From Candidatus Salinicoccus stercoripullorum (GTDB lineage Bacteria; Bacillota; Bacilli; Staphylococcales; Salinicoccaceae): 64,000 bases of DNA. The first letter of the stretch is position 1. Each line of letters begins with the position of its first letter. Made by a program: the position numbers and the translations under genes. The stretch spans positions 1 to 64,000 of the forward strand of contig DXHR01000025.1 of NCBI GenBank assembly GCA_019113295.1, read 5' to 3'. The notes under the pieces are model-generated. The model made no database searches. It saw only the letters and a list, made by a program, of their open reading frames with translations, and was not told the DNA's origin. Positions 54,661-62,855 of the stretch are shown piece by piece.

Positions 54661-55947
54661 TTATTCAGCTTTTTTCCTGTTGTCCACAAGCACGTCGATC
54701 GCCTTTTGGACTTTGAGGTCCTCATTCAGCATGGAGAGGTCTCCGAGCGTGGATTTGATATCCTCAACTTTGATGCCGAACTGCCCGCTCATTTTTTCGA
54801 GCTCAGCATCCACATCAGCCTCAGCTACTTCGATGTTCTCATCGACAGCAATCTGCTTCAGTACGAGGTTTGTACGCACGCGTTTTTCAGCATCGTCTTT
54901 CATCTGGTCACGAAGTGCATCCTCATCCTGACCGGAGAGCTGCTGATACATTTCCATGTTGATGCCCTGCTGTGACAGACGCTGTTCGAATTCCTGCAGC
55001 ATTCTGTCAGTTTCACTCTTGATCATCGCTTCAGGCACATCGATTTCAGCGTTGTCAGAAGCCTGTTCGATCAATTGTTCTTTCATTGAAACGTCAGCCT
55101 GGTTCTCTTTTGCTTCCTTGAGGTCTTTTTCCAGTTTCTCTTTGAGCGCATCCACTGAGTCGACATCCTGGTCGAGTTCTTTTAGAAGTTCTTCATCAAG
55201 TTCAGGCGTTTCCTTCACTTTGATAGAGTTGATTTTCACTTTGAAGACCGCTTCTTTGCCTGCAAGCTCTTCAGCGTGGTACTCTTCAGGGAAAGTTACC
55301 TCAACGTCTTTCTCTTCACCGTTTTCAAGACCGACGACCTGCTCTTCGAAGCCGGGGATAAAGCTTCCGGAGCCGATTTCAAGATCATATCCTTCAGCTT
55401 TTCCGCCTTCGAACTGTTCGCCGTCGACATATCCGTCAAAGTCCAGATTGACGGTATCGCCTTCCTCTACCCTGCCTTCATCTTTGACAACCATTTCCGC
55501 ATGGGATTCGAGCATGCTGTCGATTTCTTTCTGAACATCCTCTTCAGTCACTTCAGTCTCGAGCTCTTCAGCCTCAAGACCTTTGTACTCGCCGAGTTTA
55601 ACTTCAGGTTCAACAGTAACTTTAGCAGTGAAGATTAGATCTTTGCCTTTTTCCATCTCTTCGATATCCACTTCCGGCTGGTCAACCGGGTTGATGCCTG
55701 CTTCTTCGACAGCTTCTGTGTAAGCTTTTGGAAGAAGTATGTCGAGTGCATCCTGGTAGAGTGATTCCACACCGAAACGTTTCTCGAACATCTGACGCGG
55801 TACTTTGCCTTTTCTGAATCCAGGTACAGATACCTGCTTGGATACTTTTTTAAATGCTTCATCCAGGGCGGAGTCCACTTCCGTCGCCGGAACCGTTACA
55901 GTCAGTACTCCTTCGTTACCCTCTTGTTTTTCCCACTTTTGAGCCAT
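54661..55947 (-). CDS. tig: Trigger factor
   Basis: A ribosome-associated chaperone with prolyl isomerase activity. The N-terminal ribosome-binding signature [17 protein letters not shown] is at about 43-59, the FKBP-type PPIase domain at about 150-240 ([29 protein letters not shown]), and the helical C-terminal arms follow. Length 428 is standard. GGAGG precedes the ATG. Confidence 0.97.
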   Translation of the reverse strand: MAQKWEKQEGNEGVLTVTVPATEVDSALDEAFKKVSKQVSVPGFRKGKVPRQMFEKRFGVESLYQDALDILLPKAYTEAVEEAGINPVDQPEVDIEEMEKGKDLIFTAKVTVEPEVKLGEYKGLEAEELETEVTEEDVQKEIDSMLESHAEMVVKDEGRVEEGDTVNLDFDGYVDGEQFEGGKAEGYDLEIGSGSFIPGFEEQVVGLENGEEKDVEVTFPEEYHAEELAGKEAVFKVKINSIKVKETPELDEELLKELDQDVDSVDALKEKLEKDLKEAKENQADVSMKEQLIEQASDNAEIDVPEAMIKSETDRMLQEFEQRLSQQGINMEMYQQLSGQDEDALRDQMKDDAEKRVRTNLVLKQIAVDENIEVAEADVDAELEKMSGQFGIKVEDIKSTLGDLSMLNEDLKVQKAIDVLVDNRKKAE

Positions 55948-55990
55948 AGTCTAATTCCTCCGTTAGTACATAATTTCAATTAACCAATAT

Positions 55991-56019
55991 AGTATAACAC
56001 ATCGATTTTCCATATCCAA
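55991..56019 (-). promoter_or_regulatory. tig promoter
   Basis: Minus-strand TTGGAT (56014-56019) and TATACT (55991-55996) are 17 bases apart, upstream of the tig ribosome binding site. Confidence 0.7.
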
Positions 56020-56031
56020 CAATGGATTTCA

Positions 56032-56979
56032 TCAGCGCCTTGCCGCAATCGATTCTTCCATCGAGCGTATCCAGCGGAGCGCACTTTCATCTGTACAGGA
56101 TTTTTTCTCATACTCGAGATTTACCATTTCATGCAGAATCAGTAAATAACTGCCTATAAGGTTATCCGGATTTACATCCGGTGTCAACGGATAACAGTGG
56201 ATGATATGGGACATTACCATCGCCCGTGCCGATTCATGAAATTCCGGCATGCGTTCCTCCACTTCTTCCAGCACTCCCGACAGGACCACCTCCGACAGTT
56301 CCGTCTTCTCCAGTGACCCGAGCTCCGACGGGACCAGTCTCACCTTTTCACCGAACTTTTCAACTTCCACAGGAGTACTGTCGCCTGCGCCCCTCAGATA
56401 AAGGAGCATGAAAGTGATGAGCTGATAGTCTTCCTCTTCAGACAGCTCCTCTCTGATGAGACTCGTGTATTTCGAATTCTGTTCATCCGTCCATTTTGCC
56501 AGCGCCTCGAGCTTCTCGTATTGCAGCATCATCCGGAAATCTTCCGGTGTCACTTCAGGTTCCGGAGGTTCCGGGCGGCTTTCATCCAGCGCTTTTTTGG
56601 CACGGTGCCTGAGAGCTGCGACTTCGATGCGGAAGCCCTGCGGAATACTCTCACCCATGAGATGATCGGAAAACTCGATCACTTCAAAATACCTGCCCAG
56701 TTCAATAAGCGCACTCAGCAGATAATACATGTGGGTCTCGTAGTCACCTGCCCCTTCATTCATCGCGAGCAGTGCATCATCGACGATGGAACCTGCACCA
56801 TTGGTCCTGAGCCTCGCTTCATAGTATTTTTCGATCAGTTCAAGTTCCGGAGATGTATGATCCCTGTACTGGATGTACCTCCTGATGTAAGCCGAATACT
56901 CACCTTCATCATAAAGCTGCTTCATGTCGCGTGCCGCTTTCTGAAGAAAGCGTCTGTGTGAGCTGACCTTATCCCCCAT
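56032..56979 (-). CDS. Helical TPR-like protein of unknown function
   Basis: A soluble, largely helical protein of 315 residues. Pairs of amphipathic helices from about 10 to 130 (for example YIRRYIQYRDHTSPELELIEKYYEARL in parts and YLLSALIELGRYFEVIEFSDHLM in parts) resemble tetratricopeptide repeats. A Pro-Glu-rich hinge (RPEPPEPEVTPED, about 139-151) separates a second helical domain. Staphylococci have a similar gene upstream of tig. No catalytic motif is visible. The start at 56979 follows AGGG and overlaps the NUDIX stop, so the two are coupled. Confidence 0.75.
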   Translation of the reverse strand: MGDKVSSHRRFLQKAARDMKQLYDEGEYSAYIRRYIQYRDHTSPELELIEKYYEARLRTNGAGSIVDDALLAMNEGAGDYETHMYYLLSALIELGRYFEVIEFSDHLMGESIPQGFRIEVAALRHRAKKALDESRPEPPEPEVTPEDFRMMLQYEKLEALAKWTDEQNSKYTSLIREELSEEEDYQLITFMLLYLRGAGDSTPVEVEKFGEKVRLVPSELGSLEKTELSEVVLSGVLEEVEERMPEFHESARAMVMSHIIHCYPLTPDVNPDNLIGSYLLILHEMVNLEYEKKSCTDESALRWIRSMEESIAARR

Positions 56980-57589
56980 AAGCATCCCTGATGATCAGTT
57001 CACTCCAGGATTCATAAGGGGACATGCCTTTCAGGCCCACGTCTTCCGCCCAGATCAGTTCCAATGTATCTTCCTCTTTGGATGATACAGTTGCAGGATC
57101 GACTGTAACGCTCAGAACAAGCCCAATGTGTACTCTCCCCACTTCATTGTCATCATCATTGATCAGACCCATGATTTCCATATCTTTAACCGACTCTGCA
57201 GAGAGCCCGACCTCTTCTTCCAGCTCCCTGGCCGCATTGACGGAAAGCTTCGAATCTATATCCGCCACTTCCGGCACATCGTTCATATGGCCGCCGACAC
57301 CGATTGACAGAAGACCGTGCAGGCGTTCTTCGCCACCGCCGCCGAGCCGCCTGTATACGAGAGTGGAATCGCCCTGCTCCGACTTGATCAGCACATAGCT
57401 GATCAGCTGTTTATATGAAGGGTCCTCCTCCATATCCCCGCGCCTTTTCACTTCAAAACCGACGAAAGTGGAGACAATCTCTTTATATCTTGGGTCCTCT
57501 TTTCCGATAAAGCCGTTGAAGGCATTTTTTTCATCATTGAATATGACAGATCTCGGTACAACCAGGATCTGTTCGTCAAACTTGCTCAT
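56969..57589 (-). CDS. NUDIX hydrolase
   Basis: A 206-residue protein with a NUDIX fold. The NUDIX box reads GVGGHMNDVPEVADIDSKLSVNAARELEEEVGL (about 96-128, in parts), with a longer insert than usual between GG and RELEEEVG; the key REL-EEE-G residues are intact. The preceding phosphorylated substrate region has VYRRLGGGGEERLHG. Substrate is unknown. AGGAG precedes the ATG. A TTTACA-17-TAAGAT promoter can be read just upstream (57620-57650 region). Confidence 0.85.
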   Translation of the reverse strand: MSKFDEQILVVPRSVIFNDEKNAFNGFIGKEDPRYKEIVSTFVGFEVKRRGDMEEDPSYKQLISYVLIKSEQGDSTLVYRRLGGGGEERLHGLLSIGVGGHMNDVPEVADIDSKLSVNAARELEEEVGLSAESVKDMEIMGLINDDDNEVGRVHIGLVLSVTVDPATVSSKEEDTLELIWAEDVGLKGMSPYESWSELIIRDAYGG

Positions 57590-57673
57590 TAAAATTCTCC
57601 TCCCAAGGTTAGCTGCATCATAATAATCTTATATAAGGCAGCCTGTTTTGTAAAATAAAAATCATTGGCCGTA

Positions 57674-58654
57674 TCATGCGTTTTTCAGGCTGCGCCTGAC
57701 TTTATTCTCCAGTTCGAAGAACAGGATGCCGAAGCCGAAGCTGAGCACTACGCTGATGCTCAGATACATATACAGCGGCAGTCCTGCAAACAGATTCGGT
57801 ATGAACCAGAAATAGACCATCTGGGTGAGGAATATGTGATACGAGGCACGGCCGGCGTGGACCATGATCCTGGAGAGAGGATTAGTTCCTTTGATCCTGT
57901 ACGCTTTCAGGCAGACTATTGTGAGCAGCAGCGTATAAAAGAATGCGGGAGCATGCTGGCTCAGCCACACAGGCTCCATGATGAGCTCGAGATCAAAATA
58001 ATTCACACCTGTAATGTAGATGACGCTCAGACCGGACAACGGAACGAGCCACTTATAACTGATTTTGTTGTAGTTGAAGGCCAGCCACACCCCGAGCGCG
58101 AGGGCGAATATGTACCTCACGACAATGATCCGGTACAGATCCCTTGATACATCCAGCCACAGACAGGCGAGTTCAAGCAGGAGACTTACAATGAGCAGGA
58201 CCAATGTCATGACATTCAGATTCTTCCTCATGAGCATATATATGAGAGGCAGCAGCAGCGTCGCCTGGACGATGATCGGCACAAAATAGCTGCCCGGCCC
58301 AAATCCGCCGGTAATGAACGAAACCGACAGTTCGCGAGGACTCAGCCCACCCTTGAATATAAAGTACAGTACCATCTGGCCGAGCCAAACTGCTGCGAAC
58401 GGAAAGATCAGCCTTTCGATCTTCCCGTACATGAAAGACAGATTATAAAATTCAGCAAGCCTTTCAAAATCCCTCTTCCTGTAGGAATTTGCAGTGTTGA
58501 AGCCCGCCAGCAGCAGGAATACCGGAACCGCCTGCCATATATGATACGGAGAATATGTAGCATAGAGGAGATCCCTCGGCACACAGTGGATGAATATGAC
58601 AGCGAACATCGCCATCGCCTTCAGGACATCAATATTGTAATTGCGCTTCTCCAT
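57674..58654 (-). CDS. Membrane acyltransferase, acyltransferase-3 family
   Basis: A 326-residue protein with about ten membrane helices, like the membrane half of OatA. The N-terminal signature NIDVLKAMAMFAVIFIHC (about 6-23) carries the conserved His, and AVPVFLLLAGFNTANSYRKRDF (about 42-63) is the second hallmark. The family moves acyl groups to sugars or wall polymers at the membrane. It lacks the extracellular SGNH domain of OatA. It starts directly after the stop of a 34-codon upstream frame and has its own GGAGGTG site. Confidence 0.88.
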   Translation of the reverse strand: MEKRNYNIDVLKAMAMFAVIFIHCVPRDLLYATYSPYHIWQAVPVFLLLAGFNTANSYRKRDFERLAEFYNLSFMYGKIERLIFPFAAVWLGQMVLYFIFKGGLSPRELSVSFITGGFGPGSYFVPIIVQATLLLPLIYMLMRKNLNVMTLVLLIVSLLLELACLWLDVSRDLYRIIVVRYIFALALGVWLAFNYNKISYKWLVPLSGLSVIYITGVNYFDLELIMEPVWLSQHAPAFFYTLLLTIVCLKAYRIKGTNPLSRIMVHAGRASYHIFLTQMVYFWFIPNLFAGLPLYMYLSISVVLSFGFGILFFELENKVRRSLKNA

Positions 58655-58759
58655 TTACGGTTTCCACCTCCGTAATGATATGACACTTGATTGCACTGTC
58701 CGTCCAGGTTCTTCAGTTTCAAATCCCGCTTCCCCGGCACCACCGTTTCTGCCAAGCAT
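58655..58759 (-). CDS. Possible 34-residue leader ORF before the acyltransferase
   Basis: A minus-strand AGGAGGTG (58767-58774) is seven bases before an ATG that opens a 34-codon frame, MLGRNGGAGEAGFE to RRWKP. Its TAA is immediately followed by the ATG of the acyltransferase gene. The ideal ribosome binding site and the abutting stop and start suggest a translated leader or a small protein coupled to the acyltransferase. I know no homologue. Confidence 0.5.
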   Translation of the reverse strand: MLGRNGGAGEAGFETEEPGRTVQSSVISLRRWKP

Positions 58760-58840
58760 TGAACAGCACCTCCTGGAAAATATGACTTCACTATAACATG
58801 GAATGCATATTATTCACCCGCAGCAGCTATTGAATAAAAA

Positions 58841-58865
58841 TAAAAACCCCATAACCACGAGGGTT
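58841..58865 (-). terminator. Terminator after the tRNA-Arg pair
   Basis: Minus-strand AACCC and GGGGTT pair over a ten-base loop and lead into TTTATTTTT. The stem is short, so the call is moderate. Confidence 0.55.
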
Positions 58866-58900
58866 ACAGAGTTTCAGGAAATAATGCTTTTAATATTAAG

Positions 58901-58974
58901 CGTCCCAGAAGGGAGTCGAACCCCTGACCTACAGCTTAGGAGGCTGTCGCTCTATCCTGCTGAGCTACTGGGAC
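58901..58974 (-). tRNA. tRNA-Arg (anticodon CCT)
   Basis: Read on the minus strand, the 74-base sequence folds as a full cloverleaf: acceptor GTCCCAG/CTGGGAC, D-arm with AGCTCAGCAGGATAGAGC, anticodon stem CAGC with loop CTCCTAA, and T-arm GGGTTCGACTC. The anticodon CCT reads AGG. CCA is not encoded. It is the second gene of a tandem pair. Confidence 0.95.
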
Positions 58975-58994
58975 ATTACATTGGATTAATAAAA

Positions 58995-59018
58995 CAAAAA
59001 CCCCCGCGGGGGGTTTTC
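58995..59018 (-). terminator. Terminator-like hairpin between the two tRNA genes
   Basis: AAAACCCCC and GGGGGTTTT form a strong GC stem with a minimal loop, followed by TTTTTGTTTT on the minus strand. It sits after the upstream tRNA-Arg, so it may limit transcription of the downstream one. Confidence 0.8.
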
Positions 59019-59026
59019 ATCTGTAG

Positions 59027-59100
59027 CGTCCTGGGAGGGATTCGAACCCCCGACCGATGGCTTAGAAGGCCATTGCTCTATCCGGCTGAGCTACCAGGAC
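59027..59100 (-). tRNA. tRNA-Arg (anticodon TCT)
   Basis: Minus-strand cloverleaf of 74 bases: acceptor GTCCTGG/CCAGGAC, D-arm AGCTCAGCCGGATAGAGC, anticodon stem ATGGC/GCCAT with loop CTTCTAA, T-arm GGGTTCGAATC. Anticodon TCT reads AGA and AGG. CCA is not encoded. Confidence 0.95.
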
Positions 59101-59118
59101 TTAATTCGGACATTTACA

Positions 59119-59148
59119 ATTATAATCAATTTCAACGTCCAAAGTCAA
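59119..59148 (-). promoter_or_regulatory. Promoter of the tRNA-Arg pair
   Basis: Minus-strand TTGACT (59143-59148) and TATAAT (59119-59124) are 18 bases apart, directly upstream of the first tRNA. Confidence 0.8.
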
Positions 59149-59200
59149 ACCTATTTTGAAACTTTATGATGTTTTATTACACCCATCAAGTATGCTTCCA

Positions 59201-59752
59201 TCATTTGTTGTCTGATATCCAGTCCTTTTTGAGCATCCTGTACAGGATGCAGTCGTGATAGTGGTCATAAAGGAATTCATATTCAGCCATCATTGCCTCC
59301 TGTGTGAAACCGAGTATTTCGGGGATGGCCCTGGATCTGTAATTTTTATCTCCGCAGATTATTTCCACGCGGTTGAGGCCGAGGGTGTCGAAGCCGTAAT
59401 CGATCAGCCCTTTTACAGCTCGTTTCACGATGCCTTTCCCTTCAGCATCTTTTGAGATCCAGTAGCCGATCTGTGCTCTCCCCTGGCCGGGGGCCATCAT
59501 GTTGTAGCCGGTCATGCCGCAAAGTTCTCCTCTGTAGTAGATGGCAACCTCAAGACCGGTCCCCCGGTCGATGTTTTCCTGCCAACCCTGGATTACTGTG
59601 ATATAGGAATCGGGGCTCGTCGAATGATCGACCCACGGCAGCCATTTTCTCAGATGGTGTCTGTTCTCGTCCACTGTCTCGAACAGTTTGAAGCGTTCTT
59701 CCATCTGCACTATTCCGAGTTCTATGTCATCATCTATCTTTATAATCGTCAT
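59201..59752 (-). CDS. GNAT N-acetyltransferase, RimL/YdaF type
   Basis: The 183-residue protein resembles ribosomal-protein serine N-acetyltransferases such as B. subtilis YdaF: RKWLPWVD (about 36-43), IGYWISKDAEGKGIVKRAVKGLIDYGF in parts (about 103-129, the acetyl-CoA loop) and LGLNRVEIICGDKNYRSRAIPEILGF in parts. The acceptor is not known. Its ATG overlaps the stop of the DCC-family gene by four bases, so the two are coupled. Confidence 0.88.
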   Translation of the reverse strand: MTIIKIDDDIELGIVQMEERFKLFETVDENRHHLRKWLPWVDHSTSPDSYITVIQGWQENIDRGTGLEVAIYYRGELCGMTGYNMMAPGQGRAQIGYWISKDAEGKGIVKRAVKGLIDYGFDTLGLNRVEIICGDKNYRSRAIPEILGFTQEAMMAEYEFLYDHYHDCILYRMLKKDWISDNK

Positions 59753-60135
59753 GTAATCACTGTCCTCAATGATGAAACCATTTTCTTTTTCACTTCACTG
59801 TCAATCTGGTCGGTGGTGCATGTCTTGTTGCCTGTGAACCTGTGCCTGTTGCGGGCGACCCATTTGTATATTGCCGTCCTGAGACAGAGCGGCATGATTT
59901 TTGACAGTCTGACAGCGCTGAACCCGCTCGCATCAGCAACGACTTCTATAACTGCATCTGAATGGATATACAGATCATCGGAATAGTAAGCAATAGTATC
60001 AAAATCTTCAGGCATCACTTCTTTCAATTCATCCACGGAAGCAAACCTGACTGTATCTTGGCTGTCGATCCTTGATATGAATTTGGCAAATCCATTGCAG
60101 ACGATGCATTTATCGTCAAAGTAAAGTATATTCAT
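59749..60135 (-). CDS. DCC-family (DUF393) thiol-disulfide protein
   Basis: A 128-residue protein with the family hallmark near the N-terminus: FDDKCIVCNGFAKFIS (5-20), a CxxC pair where the usual text is DGxCxxC. The C-terminal part has the amphipathic helices seen in the family (LRTAIYKWVARNRHRF). The role is unknown; a redox function is likely from the CxxC. The start at 60135 follows GGGAGG; longer upstream frames have no site. It is divergent from the small gene at 60176 with only 40 bases between starts. Confidence 0.85.
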   Translation of the reverse strand: MNILYFDDKCIVCNGFAKFISRIDSQDTVRFASVDELKEVMPEDFDTIAYYSDDLYIHSDAVIEVVADASGFSAVRLSKIMPLCLRTAIYKWVARNRHRFTGNKTCTTDQIDSEVKKKMVSSLRTVIT

Positions 60136-60175
60136 ACTGTACCTCCCTACTCTCCCAAAGGAAATGAGGATATTC

Positions 60176-60397
60176 ATGAAACAGTTTACTGCAACGTTTT
60201 TCACCATACTCGCAATTCTTTATCTGGCTGACCGCTATACGGGTTTTGAGATGCTGCCGGCCATATTGATCGGCGCCGCTGCCGCTCTGATCATCATCAT
60301 CGCTCTGGCCTTGGCCGGCGGGATGCTCCTGAAGAATCTGTACAGCTTCACCGTCCTAATACTCACTGTCCTCATTCTTTTGAGTCTTATTGTATAA
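60176..60397 (+). CDS. Small two-to-three-helix membrane protein
   Basis: A 73-residue, very hydrophobic protein (MKQFTATFFTILAILYLADR...). Helices are visible at about 5-18, 25-47 and 51-72. GAGG at 60166-60169 fits the ATG at 60176; an ATG at 60164 has poor spacing. It is convergent with ysnB. No family recognised; it may be one of the small phage-holin-like or DUF-type membrane proteins. Confidence 0.6.
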   Translation: MKQFTATFFTILAILYLADRYTGFEMLPAILIGAAAALIIIIALALAGGMLLKNLYSFTVLILTVLILLSLIV

Positions 60398-60421
60398 AAA
60401 GCTGAGACCCATTGTCCCAGC
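60398..60421. terminator. Terminator between the small membrane gene and ysnB
   Basis: AAGCTGAGAC and GTCCCAGCTT (60399-60422) form a stem between convergent stop codons. The plus side lacks a clear T-run, so the strength is uncertain. Confidence 0.5.
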
Positions 60422-60928
60422 TTACAGTTTTGTGAGGCTGACTTCCTCCAATATCTGATGGCTCCTGTCATAGAAGCTCACAATATCATTCTCTGTATCC
60501 AGAACTGCATAGGATTCCGGCCACTGCCCCTTCGATTCGGAGATGCTTCCAGGATTGATGCAGTAGACGCCGTCGACATTTTCAGCTTTTGCGATATGCG
60601 AATGGCCGTAGAAAGCGTATTTTGCGCCATATTCCCGGGCGCGTTCTGCAAGTATCTGCCTTGTTTTCTTAACGTCATAAAAATGGCCGTGCGTGTAGAA
60701 TGCCTGGGCTTCATCATTATACTCTTCAATGGGATATCTGGTGTCCCCGTCCACATTCCCTTTTACACGGTTGAAATGACTCATCTCCGTATCATCATAA
60801 TGGAATTCGCTGTCTCCGAGATGGATATTCAGCTCCCCGGCGTTCCTGCCGTAGGCATCATATGAAATCCCTTGTTCTCCATGATTGTCACTGATAATTA
60901 ATATTCTAATTGGGATCCTTCCTCTCAT
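60422..60928 (-). CDS. ysnB: YfcE/MJ0936-type metallophosphoesterase
   Basis: A calcineurin-like phosphoesterase of about 160-168 residues. Metal motifs are ISDNHGE (about 12-18), HLGD (about 36-39), GNVD (about 57-60), THGH and YGHSHIA (about 107-113). It matches B. subtilis YsnB, which follows ysnA (rdgB) and racE as here. The start is uncertain: the ATG at 60928 has no ribosome binding site, while an ATT codon at 60908-60910 lies six bases after AGGAAGG, overlaps the rdgB stop TAG and would give IRILIISDNHG, the family start. Confidence 0.88.
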   Translation of the reverse strand: MRGRIPIRILIISDNHGEQGISYDAYGRNAGELNIHLGDSEFHYDDTEMSHFNRVKGNVDGDTRYPIEEYNDEAQAFYTHGHFYDVKKTRQILAERAREYGAKYAFYGHSHIAKAENVDGVYCINPGSISESKGQWPESYAVLDTENDIVSFYDRSHQILEEVSLTKL

Positions 60929-61517
60929 GGCGTACTAGCACATCGAACACCCCGGTATCTTCCCGCAGGCGGTCGAGTGCATTTCTCCTATGACTTATTT
61001 CCCCTTTTTCGGAAGGGGTAATCATGCCAAGTTTCTGTCCGTCATCCGTCTCAAAAAGCGGATCATAACCGAAACCACCTGCCCCCGCGGGTGATTCGAG
61101 AATGCGGCCGTGGAGTTCACCCGTATATGTGCGGGTTTCCCGGCCGGGAATAGCGAGAGCAATGACGGAAGTAAAATGCGCCGTCCGGTCATCCCCGCCT
61201 CCAAGCGCCCTCAGAAGCTTCTCATTATTCTCCTCATCCGTTGCATCCATTCCTGCGTACCTCGCCGAATAAACCCCCGGTCCGCCGTCCAGCGCATCCA
61301 CGCTGAGCCCGGAATCATCACTTATGACGGGCATGCCGAGCGCATCCCTCGCAGCCTCCGCTTTGAGTACCGCATTCCCCTTGAATGTATCTTCAGTCTC
61401 CTCTACTTCAAAATCCGGGATCAGTTCTTTGATCCCTACAATCTCATCATCCGGAAAAATTGCCCTGAAATCGTTTATTTTCCCCTGATTGCCGCTGGCT
61501 ATGACTATTTTAACCAT
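60906..61517 (-). CDS. rdgB: dITP/XTP pyrophosphatase (Ham1/RdgB)
   Basis: This house-cleaning enzyme hydrolyses non-canonical purine triphosphates. The 203-residue protein opens MVKIVIASGNQGKINDF with the SGNxGK substrate loop (8-13), then EETEDTFKGNAVLKA (about 40-54), SDDSGLSVDALDGGPGVYSARYAG in parts and GFGYDPLF (about 147-154). The ATG at 61517 follows GGAGG at the end of murI and overlaps the murI stop. Confidence 0.96.
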   Translation of the reverse strand: MVKIVIASGNQGKINDFRAIFPDDEIVGIKELIPDFEVEETEDTFKGNAVLKAEAARDALGMPVISDDSGLSVDALDGGPGVYSARYAGMDATDEENNEKLLRALGGGDDRTAHFTSVIALAIPGRETRTYTGELHGRILESPAGAGGFGYDPLFETDDGQKLGMITPSEKGEISHRRNALDRLREDTGVFDVLVRHERKDPN

Positions 61518-61518
61518 A

Positions 61519-62325
61519 TCAATATGCCTCCAGATCAATTTCTTCTATTTTGTAATCTATGAATGGAATCCAGTCGTTCAGAATATATTCGAAACGGCTG
61601 CTGTCTCCGTTGACGATGATCACATGTGTCTTTCTGTTACCCGGCGTGGCATGGGTCCTGCTGTATGTCATGAGGGAACTGACTTCCCGCGCTGTCTCAT
61701 AGCCGGAGTCGATGACATTTTTCCTGCCTCCGAAAAATTCTCGTATTTCACCGGCAAGCAGAGGGTAATGCGTGCATCCCAGTATGACGGTGTCGGCAGA
61801 GGTTCCGAGCAGCCCTTTTAAGGTCTGATGGAGCGCGACCCTGACGATGACCTTATCTTTGTATCTGAGTTCTTCCACTATCGGCACAAATTTTGGACAG
61901 GCAAGGCTCGTCACCTTGAATCCTCCATTAATATGATGGATTGCATCCCTGTACGCTCCCGAATTTACGGTGGCATTGGTTGCAAGCACGATGACATCCT
62001 GATTGTTGCTGCTCTGGATTGCACTCCTCGCCCCCGGATTGATCACTCCGATCACGGGTATATCGTATCTGTCTTCCAGATCGGCAAGTGCCGCGGCTGT
62101 TGCGGTATTACACGCCACGACGATCATCTTGACGCCGCGTGAGACAAGATGGTCGGCAACTTCAATTGTATACTGCCTGACCTCTTCAATCGGACGGTCT
62201 CCGTAGGGACATCTTCTAAGGTCGCCGAAATAGATGATCTGCTCATCCGGCAGCTGTCTCATTATTTCTTTAGCCACGGTCAGACCCCCGACTCCTGAAT
62301 CCATCACACCGATCGGCTTATCCAT
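61519..62325 (-). CDS. murI: Glutamate racemase
   Basis: MurI makes D-glutamate for peptidoglycan. The 268-residue protein starts MDKPIGVMDSGVGGLTVAKE with the catalytic acid region DSGVGG (9-14), and has both catalytic cysteines in VVACNTATAAAL (about 69-80) and LGCTHYPLL (about 182-190). The ATG at 62325 follows GAGGAAC inside the end of the MarR gene; upstream ATGs would run through that gene. It heads the murI-rdgB-ysnB group known from Bacillus. Confidence 0.95.
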   Translation of the reverse strand: MDKPIGVMDSGVGGLTVAKEIMRQLPDEQIIYFGDLRRCPYGDRPIEEVRQYTIEVADHLVSRGVKMIVVACNTATAAALADLEDRYDIPVIGVINPGARSAIQSSNNQDVIVLATNATVNSGAYRDAIHHINGGFKVTSLACPKFVPIVEELRYKDKVIVRVALHQTLKGLLGTSADTVILGCTHYPLLAGEIREFFGGRKNVIDSGYETAREVSSLMTYSRTHATPGNRKTHVIIVNGDSSRFEYILNDWIPFIDYKIEEIDLEAY

Positions 62326-62761
62326 TGTTCCTCTGTTCACTTTCACGGAGTATGGAATCGAGGATACCGGGCAGCATCGTTTTCTCATCTGCGGAAAGGT
62401 GATCGGTGATATCCGATATATAGGAGATGCGCTTGTCAATCACTTCATTGATCACCTCGCGCCCCTTCTCTTCCATGAGCACAAGTACGATGCGTTTGTC
62501 CTTCTCATACTTCTGCCTTTTTACAAAGCCGCCGTTTTCAAGCTTATCCACGATATCCGTCGTCGTGGAGTGGGCAAGATAAAGCCTGTTCGACAGTTCA
62601 CCTATGGTGATTCCTTCTTTGTCACCGGCCCACTGCAGCGCTACAAACTGGAGTGGAGAAAGCTCGTAGGTCTTTAGGATTTCCCGGCCGTGGCTCTTCA
62701 CATGGGCAGATATGTACCTGATGGACTTTTCTATCGAAATGATTGAATCCTTATCACTCAT
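62318..62761 (-). CDS. MarR-family transcriptional regulator
   Basis: A 147-residue winged-helix protein. The DNA-binding helix region reads LSPLQFVALQWAGDKEGITIGELSNRLYLAHSTTTDIVDKLENGGFV in parts (about 34-80), followed by the wing KRQKYEKDKRIVLVLMEEKG. Helices at both ends form the dimer. The ATG at 62761 is nine bases after AAGGA; the ATG at 62770 is too near. It is co-transcribed with murI, which it overlaps by eight bases. A similar MarR gene precedes racE in B. subtilis (ysmB). Confidence 0.9.
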   Translation of the reverse strand: MSDKDSIISIEKSIRYISAHVKSHGREILKTYELSPLQFVALQWAGDKEGITIGELSNRLYLAHSTTTDIVDKLENGGFVKRQKYEKDKRIVLVLMEEKGREVINEVIDKRISYISDITDHLSADEKTMLPGILDSILRESEQRNNG

Positions 62762-62813
62762 GCGCTTCATTCCTTATTTCGTATTTCCTACATTATAACG
62801 TAAACTGAAATAA

Positions 62814-62845
62814 AAAAATAGGAAGAGCGGTGCTCTCCCTATCCC
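62814..62845 (-). terminator. Terminator of the sdh operon
   Basis: Minus-strand AGGGAGAGC and GCTCTTCCT pair (one G-T) around a three-base loop, followed by a run of seven T, just after the sdhB stop. Confidence 0.85.
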
Positions 62846-62855
62846 GTTCGTTCTA

